10,835 bases of DNA from Sphingopyxis sp. (GTDB lineage Bacteria; Pseudomonadota; Alphaproteobacteria; Sphingomonadales; Sphingomonadaceae): positions 1 to 10,835 of the forward strand of contig JAAUPH010000053.1 in assembly GCA_012035435.1 (NCBI GenBank), written 5' to 3'. Both the position numbers and the translations under genes were made by a program. Of this stretch, positions 6,403 through 10,835 are shown one piece after another. Every line of letters starts with the position of its first letter. Within the stretch, counting starts at the first letter, position 1. The notes beneath the pieces are model-generated. The model made no database searches, had not been told where the DNA came from, and was given only the letters and a program-made list of their open reading frames with translations.

Positions 6403-6878
6403 AGCATTGCAAATGTAACCCTGCGGCATCAGCCGGCTTCACGCTCCTCGAAATGCTGGTGGTGTTTGCCATCATTGCTTTTGCGGGCTTGGCGGCGTTC
6501 TCGTTCTGGGGAGTAAGGCAGGGACAAAGTGCCTTGCAGCTTGCCCGTCTGGTTGCATCAATTGCCGCCGAGGCCGCGGTAAGTTCCGTTGCAAAGCGGC
6601 AGACTGAAACGCTCATATTTCTCAACTCCGAGCGGCGTATTTCCAGCAGTGCATCGAAGGTGACTGTAACAATACCGCAGCCAATTACATTTTTTGTAAC
6701 AGCGGCCGAAGAAATTCGGCTTAAAGATGGATCTATGCAAATCCAATTCTATCCAAATGGAACGTCAAGCGGCGGGGAAATTATCTTTTCTGATCAAAAT
6801 GGAAACGTTCAAACAGTGCAAATTCACTGGCTGACTGGAGCAATTACAACATTTTCATCGAACAGGTCATCTCGCTGA
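6399..6878 (+). CDS. gspH: Minor pseudopilin GspH
   Basis: GspH is a minor pseudopilin near the tip of the T2SS pseudopilus. The 159-residue product has a short leader with a predicted cleavage after G13 (SAG|FTLLE). Glu18 is Glu5 of the mature chain. The hydrophobic helix runs to about residue 36. The segment SALQLARLVASIAAEAAVSS fits the long GspH alpha helix, followed by a beta-rich domain (LIFLNSERR, IRLKDGSMQIQFYPNGTSSGGEIIF). The FYPNG.S.GG.I motif is characteristic of GspH/FimT domains. The start overlaps the gspF stop (ATGA at 6399-6402) and the stop overlaps gspI (TGATG). The leader carries two Cys residues (C4, C6), which is uncommon but would be removed on cleavage. Codon use around 6660-6860 looks more AT-rich than in neighbouring genes. 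Confidence 0.9.
   Translation: MKHCKCNPAASAGFTLLEMLVVFAIIAFAGLAAFSFWGVRQGQSALQLARLVASIAAEAAVSSVAKRQTETLIFLNSERRISSSASKVTVTIPQPITFFVTAAEEIRLKDGSMQIQFYPNGTSSGGEIIFSDQNGNVQTVQIHWLTGAITTFSSNRSSR
6705..6720 (+). other. Hairpin with GAAA tetraloop inside gspH
   Basis: GCCGAA (6705-6710), loop GAAA (6711-6714), TTCGGC (6715-6720) is a second perfect 6-bp stem with a GAAA loop on the sense strand of the same transcript. It is not followed by a U-tract, so it is not an intrinsic terminator. Confidence 0.4.
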
Positions 6879-7273
6879 TGAGATTCGAAAATCAGAACAA
6901 GCAATCTGATGCTGGCTTCACATTGCTTGAGACGCTGATCGCGTTCGTCATTTTGGCGGTCTCACTTGGCGTATTCCTGCAATCCCTTGTACTTGCGGCA
7001 TCGCAGGCAAAATCGTCGGCGAGGATCGTCGCTGCAGAACTCCTTGCAACTGATTTGCTGGCCCGCAGTGAAAGCGATGAGGATCAGAGCTTCACAGAGG
7101 GCTTCGATGTGGACACTGGTCTAATTTGGCGCATTGACCGCAGTGCACCTGGAATTGGTGCTGAGGCTGGGGCCTTCCCCTTCACTATCGTCGAAATTGA
7201 CATCCTCGATCCGGAGTTAGAGCTGCCGGTTGCATCATTCAAAGCAATGCAAAGCCAATGGCGGCAACCATGA
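6878..7273 (+). CDS. gspI: Minor pseudopilin GspI
   Basis: GspI is the minor pseudopilin that nucleates the tip complex with GspJ and GspK. The 131-residue product has a leader cleaved after G13 (DAG|FTLLETLIAF), Glu5 present (E18) and a hydrophobic helix to about residue 40. The following AA.L...LLARSE segment and the short beta domain (LIWRIDR, FTIVEIDI) match the GspI pattern, in which a WR(W/I) strand follows a G.....G.F.W-type loop. Length is normal for GspI. ATG 6878 overlaps the gspH stop as TGATG, and the gene ends overlapping gspJ. Order H-I-J agrees with most T2SS loci. Confidence 0.9.
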   Translation: MRFENQNKQSDAGFTLLETLIAFVILAVSLGVFLQSLVLAASQAKSSARIVAAELLATDLLARSESDEDQSFTEGFDVDTGLIWRIDRSAPGIGAEAGAFPFTIVEIDILDPELELPVASFKAMQSQWRQP

Positions 7274-7902
7274 CCGCCCGGACTGTTGGAACCCAAGCCG
7301 ATGGTCGACAGGATGGTTTCACATTTGTTGAGGTGCTCGTTTCCTTGACAGTGATCAGTGTGATGTCGGCTTTGATCATTTCTGCTTCCGGTCAACTGCG
7401 GCTGCTTGTCGAAGCGGATAAGCGCCTGGAACGGCAAATCGTGATGCAGAAAACTGTGCGCCACATGGCAAATCTGATCGCCGATGCAGAGCGTGTTCAT
7501 TTGGTTGGTTCGACACCAGAGAACCCTGTGTATTTGCGGGGCAATCAGGATAGCGCCACTTTTACCGTGGTCAGCAGCCGAGGCGCGTTTGTCGGAGGGC
7601 TCAATGAAGTGTCGTTCAAGATCGAGCGGGTCAAAGAAGCCAGGGTGCTCGTCCAAGTCATGGCGTTGCGGCGGACCGCGCAAACTCAAGAGTCCATCCA
7701 AACCATCGAGCTCTTGGACAACGCTCCGCTGCTTGCGTTCAGCTATCTTGGGTTGAAAGACGGGCAGGATCAAGTCCGTTGGCATCAAGATTGGGACCAA
7801 GGCCAAAGGCTTCCCAAGGCGGTTCGGGTGGAATTGACAGAATCTTTTGTTCAACGCTCGATTACAGCTTCCGCCGCGGTTCGGATCGACTTAGCCGACT
7901 GA
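7270..7902 (+). CDS. gspJ: Minor pseudopilin GspJ
   Basis: GspJ is a minor pseudopilin of the T2SS tip complex. From ATG 7270 it is 210 residues, with a leader cleaved after G16 (RQDG|FTFVEVLVSL) and Glu5 present (E21). The hydrophobic helix runs to about residue 42, and the long alpha helix continues with RLERQIVMQKTVRHMANLI. A beta domain follows. It includes VYLRGNQDSATFTVVSS and the sequence RVKEARVLVQVMALR, and it ends with the family-like LPKAVRVELT. I chose ATG 7270 because it makes an ATGA overlap with the gspI stop, like the other junctions. ATG 7258 would add four residues and cannot be excluded. This is the last gene of the plus-strand operon. Its stop lies 2 bp from that of the convergent gspG, and no terminator hairpin is seen. 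Confidence 0.9.
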   Translation: MTARTVGTQADGRQDGFTFVEVLVSLTVISVMSALIISASGQLRLLVEADKRLERQIVMQKTVRHMANLIADAERVHLVGSTPENPVYLRGNQDSATFTVVSSRGAFVGGLNEVSFKIERVKEARVLVQVMALRRTAQTQESIQTIELLDNAPLLAFSYLGLKDGQDQVRWHQDWDQGQRLPKAVRVELTESFVQRSITASAAVRIDLAD

Positions 7903-7904
7903 TG

Positions 7905-8378
7905 CTACTTGGTGCTGTAGATCAAATCTTCATCAGGCCCGTCTCCCAATTGTCTGCCGTCGCGACCGAATGATGTGACTGTCAAGACGCCCGTCTCCGC
8001 TACCAGCGAATACTGAAAAACAATGCCCCACGAATCCCTCAATGCGCCATTAGCTTTGATATAAGGCCCGTTCCAGATAGGGGCACCAGGGGGTGCTTGT
8101 AGCAGGGCATTGAGCCCTTGCTCATTCGAGGGGTATGCTCCGACATCGATATAATACAGTTCAAGGGCGCTGCCGATATTATTCAACTGTGTTTTTGTCG
8201 CAGAAACTCTCGCTGATGTAAGGTAACCCAGTACCTGCGGTGTCGCCAGCGTGGCAAGAAGTGTTATGATCGCAAGCACAACAAGCAGTTCAATCAACGT
8301 AAACCCTGCATCGGGCGAGCGCGCATCGGTGGCCAAACGAGGGCCGGAATTTAAGCGCTTTCGGATAGACATGAGCAT
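7905..8378 (-). CDS. gspG: Major pseudopilin GspG
   Basis: GspG polymerises into the periplasmic pseudopilus that drives substrates through the secretin. The 157-residue product has a leader cleaved after G25 (PDAG|FTLIELLVVLAII) and Glu5 present (E30). A hydrophobic helix runs to about residue 50. Conserved GspG motifs follow: IGSALELYYIDVGAYPSNEQGLNAL, GPYIK, DSWG, and a C-terminal Ca-binding-type loop SFGRDGRQLGDGPDEDLI. The mature length is normal. ATG 8378 directly follows the TAA of the peptidase gene and has GGAGGT 10 bases upstream. ATG 8372 is in frame but its spacing would be 16, so 8378 is preferred. It is the last gene of the minus-strand operon, separate from the minor pseudopilin genes, which are convergent to it. 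Confidence 0.95.
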   Translation of the reverse strand: MLMSIRKRLNSGPRLATDARSPDAGFTLIELLVVLAIITLLATLATPQVLGYLTSARVSATKTQLNNIGSALELYYIDVGAYPSNEQGLNALLQAPPGAPIWNGPYIKANGALRDSWGIVFQYSLVAETGVLTVTSFGRDGRQLGDGPDEDLIYSTK

Positions 8379-8840
8379 TTAAGCGGTAACCTCCGTCAGC
8401 CATGCACACAACAACCCGAAAGACAGAAATGGACCAAATGGAATTCGCATCGTTGATAAACGCCCCTTAACTTGTAGCGCGTACAACCCTGCATATACTA
8501 GAGCACTAATTGTCGCCGTAAAAACGAAAAATGGGAACAGCAAAGGCGATATCCAAATAGATGCTGCACCGACCATTTTTACATCACCCAGTCCGAGACC
8601 GATACGACCCGACACTCTCGCATGAGATTGGCGGACAGCATAAAACACCAAAGTGGCGGACCCTGCGAAAGCGATCTGGCGCAATAATTGTGGATCTTCC
8701 GTACCTATCCGAAATGAAATCCCGCAAATCAACAAAAGGAAATTCAAGGCGTCTGGGATTCGCATCTCACGAATGTCGAACACGGAGATCGTCAACAAAA
8801 TGGTAACAAGCAGCAGGCCAAATATCAACGTCCATGCCAT
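8379..8840 (-). CDS. gspO: Short A24 prepilin peptidase of the T2SS
   Basis: This is a polytopic inner-membrane aspartyl protease that removes pseudopilin leaders between Gly and Phe. The product has only 153 residues and about five to six hydrophobic helices. Both catalytic motifs of the A24/type IV leader peptidase family are visible. FDIREMRIPD contains D22 (family D.....IP) and GLGDVK contains D86 (family GxGDxK). A conserved IPFGPFL stretch lies at 133-139. The N-terminal N-methyltransferase domain with its Cys motif, present in PilD-like enzymes of about 280 residues, is missing, as in short CpaA/TadV-type enzymes. It lies 6 bp after gspD and abuts gspG, which suggests it serves this system. 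Its ribosome site is weak, so coupling to gspD is likely. Confidence 0.9.
   Translation of the reverse strand: MAWTLIFGLLLVTILLTISVFDIREMRIPDALNFLLLICGISFRIGTEDPQLLRQIAFAGSATLVFYAVRQSHARVSGRIGLGLGDVKMVGAASIWISPLLFPFFVFTATISALVYAGLYALQVKGRLSTMRIPFGPFLSFGLLCAWLTEVTA
8389..8394 (-). promoter_or_regulatory. Strong Shine-Dalgarno of gspG
   Basis: On the minus strand this reads GGAGGT, near the consensus, and sits in the last codons of the prepilin peptidase gene 10 bases before ATG 8378. Most other junctions in the locus have weak sites. A strong site fits the high protein demand for the major pseudopilin and decides between the two nearby ATG codons. Confidence 0.65.
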
Positions 8841-8846
8841 GTTTGG

Positions 8847-10835
8847 TCAGTAAGTTATCCTGTTAAGGTCCCGTTGCAATTGCGTATTGCCTTGCCTCCT
8901 GACAGCGATTGCAGAGTCAAATCCGAGCTTGTCCCGAAATTCGGCTGTCACATCGCGTGCTTCATTTACATCGCGCACCACGCGTGGACGAATGAAAATG
9001 ATGAGTTCGGTTCGCGCGATCGTGTCAGTCTTGTTTTTGAACAGGTTCCCAATAATGGGAATGTCCCCTACGATTGGTACCTGACCGCGTTCCAGACTGT
9101 TTCGTTCCTGAATCAGCCCGCCAAGAGCAATGCTTTCTCCATCATTGACTATGACCTTGGTTGACAGTCGGCGCTGTTGGATCGTTGGCGAATCGATGCC
9201 AGAAGTGGTTGTTTTCACTACGTTAGACACTTCCTGATCAATATCGAGTAGCACTCTGCCTGACGCATTAACCCGTGGCAGAACTGACAGGATGATCCCC
9301 GTATCTTTCAACACCACGGAATTCACCGTAGGCGCATTGATTGTAGCCACACCCGTCGATTGTTGCGTTACGATTGGAACCTGATCGCCCACCTGCAAAG
9401 TAGCTTTCTGATTGTTCAGGGCCATGATCGTTGGGGATGAGACAATGTTTACGTCGGTGATAGAGGCGAGTGCGTTCAACGTTACCTGGAGGTCGCTTGT
9501 CACAAACGACCACGCAGCGCCCGGCAATGAAGCACCGGTGAAGCCGCTGATAGCGTCAGACAGTTTGAAGCTGAAATTTCCGCTTTCGACAGCCCAGCGA
9601 AGACCGAATTTCAGCTCATCATTTAATCGGACTTCTGCAATGACTGCCTCCAGCATGACTTGCGTCGGCAGGACGTCTAGTTGATGAAGAATGCGCTCGA
9701 TCCGCTTGAAGCCCTTTGCTGTGGTGGAGATCAAAAGCGCGTTGTTTTCGACATCGGCGACAATAGAAGGTGCCTTCGCGCCTGGAACTGAGACCGTTTG
9801 GACGGCTAGCGCAGCTGCGATTTGATTTTCGCTAGTCGGAATGAGTTCACTAACCGGACCATCGCCAAGGCTTACGGCTGTCAAATCCGGTGCTACCGCT
9901 GGCTGCTGCATGGCCACTACGGGCGCTTCCCCAACTCCTGCGCCTCCGGTCGACAGCACGGATTGCAAGACGTCTGCCAATTCCTTGGCCGGGCGGTTTT
10001 GGATCTGATATACAAACAACTGCTCATCATTTGTGCTTGCAGCCTGATCCAACTTGACAATCCAATCGGCGGCACGTGCCAAATAGACCGGGCGCGATGC
10101 AATGACGAGCACAGCGTTTAACCGGTCGTTGGGGACAAACCGCACCAACCCGTTTTTGCCCCCTTTTGTCGCAAAGACCGCTTCCAGTTCGGCGACGACA
10201 GCCGAAGGTTTTGAATTTTTGAGGGGATGCAATGCTACTGAACGTCCGCGCATCGCGTCCACATCAAATACGCCGACAGCATCGCGCATGGCGCGCAGAT
10301 CCTGCTGGTTGCCAGCGATCACGATGTTGTTGCGCTCAGGGTCAACGCGCAAGACAGCGCCTTGCCTCGATATTGGCTCCAAAATGGTCCGCATTTCGTC
10401 TGCGCCGATATGCGCAAGTTCGATGACTTGCACAGAAACTCCCGGCCCCCTCGGCGTACCCATCGGCACCGACAAAGCCGGCGTGGAAGCGAGCGCCTCC
10501 CCTGACGGAACAATTTGATAGCCTACACCCCGCTTCACGATAGCGGCGCCTGAAACCGAAAGAGCTGTTTCGAAAAGGTCAACGAGTGTGTTGCGGTCAA
10601 CTGGTGACGAGGTTTGGAGCGAGACCGTTCCGGCGACCCGCGGATCAATTGTGTAGTTGACCCCAAGCACATCTCCGAGCACGCTCTTGGCTGCGATTTT
10701 GATCGGGGCATCCAACAGGTTCAGAGTGTATCCGCTCCCGCCTGCACTGGTTACGCCTGACGCAACGGCGGGCATCCGGTCGGAAATGAACGTGCCTGTA
10801 CCTTCCCGGTAAACGCCAGATACGCCACCGGTCAC
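8847..10835 (-). CDS. gspD: T2SS outer-membrane secretin GspD (5' end outside window)
   Basis: GspD forms the multimeric outer-membrane channel of the T2SS. The visible 662 residues begin at the window edge, so the signal peptide and any lipobox are missing. The GTG at the edge is probably internal. Residue numbers here count from the edge. The N0 domain is at about 36-110 (GYTLNLLDAPIKIAAKSVLG, YTIDPRVAGTVSL). N1 is at about 132-195 (VQVIELAHIGADEMRTIL, NNIVIAG). N2 is at about 198-265 and N3 at about 273-372, interrupted by an Ala/Gly/Pro-rich insert at about 296-355. The secretin domain follows at about 393-618, with VMLEAVIAEV, the SSPTIMALNNQKATLQVGDQVP segment in two halves, and the signature VPIVGDIPIIGNLF (586-599). 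About 40 residues after ELIIFIRPRVV form the tail. The gene leads the minus-strand operon with gspO and gspG. No pilotin gene is visible. Confidence 0.96.
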   Translation of the reverse strand: MTGGVSGVYREGTGTFISDRMPAVASGVTSAGGSGYTLNLLDAPIKIAAKSVLGDVLGVNYTIDPRVAGTVSLQTSSPVDRNTLVDLFETALSVSGAAIVKRGVGYQIVPSGEALASTPALSVPMGTPRGPGVSVQVIELAHIGADEMRTILEPISRQGAVLRVDPERNNIVIAGNQQDLRAMRDAVGVFDVDAMRGRSVALHPLKNSKPSAVVAELEAVFATKGGKNGLVRFVPNDRLNAVLVIASRPVYLARAADWIVKLDQAASTNDEQLFVYQIQNRPAKELADVLQSVLSTGGAGVGEAPVVAMQQPAVAPDLTAVSLGDGPVSELIPTSENQIAAALAVQTVSVPGAKAPSIVADVENNALLISTTAKGFKRIERILHQLDVLPTQVMLEAVIAEVRLNDELKFGLRWAVESGNFSFKLSDAISGFTGASLPGAAWSFVTSDLQVTLNALASITDVNIVSSPTIMALNNQKATLQVGDQVPIVTQQSTGVATINAPTVNSVVLKDTGIILSVLPRVNASGRVLLDIDQEVSNVVKTTTSGIDSPTIQQRRLSTKVIVNDGESIALGGLIQERNSLERGQVPIVGDIPIIGNLFKNKTDTIARTELIIFIRPRVVRDVNEARDVTAEFRDKLGFDSAIAVRRQGNTQLQRDLNRITY

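Noticed and set aside
7084..7854. A 256-codon open frame on the minus strand opposite gspI and gspJ
   Set aside because: It spans two well-supported pseudopilin genes in antisense, is rich in His, Gln and Pro, and shows no family motif or ribosome site.
1..10835. CRISPR arrays, tRNA, rRNA, complete insertion sequences, defence systems
   Set aside because: I saw no regularly spaced direct repeats, tRNA-like cloverleaf, transposase motifs or nuclease/helicase genes. The coding capacity is filled by T2SS genes.

Overview
The window is almost entirely one type II secretion system (T2SS, general secretory pathway) locus of a Gram-negative bacterium. The divergent GspL (PilN-like C-terminus), the GspMb-type GspM, a short GspC-like protein without a PDZ domain, and a small prepilin peptidase inside the locus all suggest an alphaproteobacterium, most likely of the Rhizobiales/Hyphomicrobiales. 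This is a judgement from protein character; no database search was possible.

Layout. Bases 1-268 hold a decayed Rhs/YD-repeat fragment, split by an ~85-bp element that can form three hairpins. Bases 269-395 are a non-coding junction that becomes AT-rich and carries an 8-bp inverted repeat just before the operon. From about 396 to 7902 a plus-strand operon runs gspL-gspM-gspC-gspK-gspE-gspF-gspH-gspI-gspJ. Its genes are packed with ATGA or TGATG overlaps, apart from a 3-bp gap between gspL and gspM. From the right edge a minus-strand operon runs gspD (5' end outside the window)-gspO (prepilin peptidase)-gspG. It meets the first operon tail to tail with 2 bp between the stop codons of gspJ and gspG.

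How the parts fit. GspD is the outer-membrane secretin. GspC, GspL and GspM are bitopic inner-membrane assembly proteins. GspF is the polytopic platform and GspE the cytoplasmic ATPase. GspG is the major pseudopilin, and GspH, I, J and K form the minor tip complex. The peptidase processes all five pseudopilins. The visible set is close to a minimal T2SS. No gspN, pilotin (gspS), gspA/gspB or recognisable secreted substrate gene lies inside the window.

The main irregularity is in gspE. Its N-terminal domain (3534-3893) and its ATPase body (from 3896) lie in different frames, and the family-like reading resumes out of frame at 3869. This is either a real frameshift that would cripple the system or a sequencing error. 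I see no novel defence, CRISPR or mobile system. The points worth a second look are the gspE break, the hairpin element in the Rhs remnant, the upstream inverted repeat, the tight convergent junction and the shortened cysteine motif of GspE.
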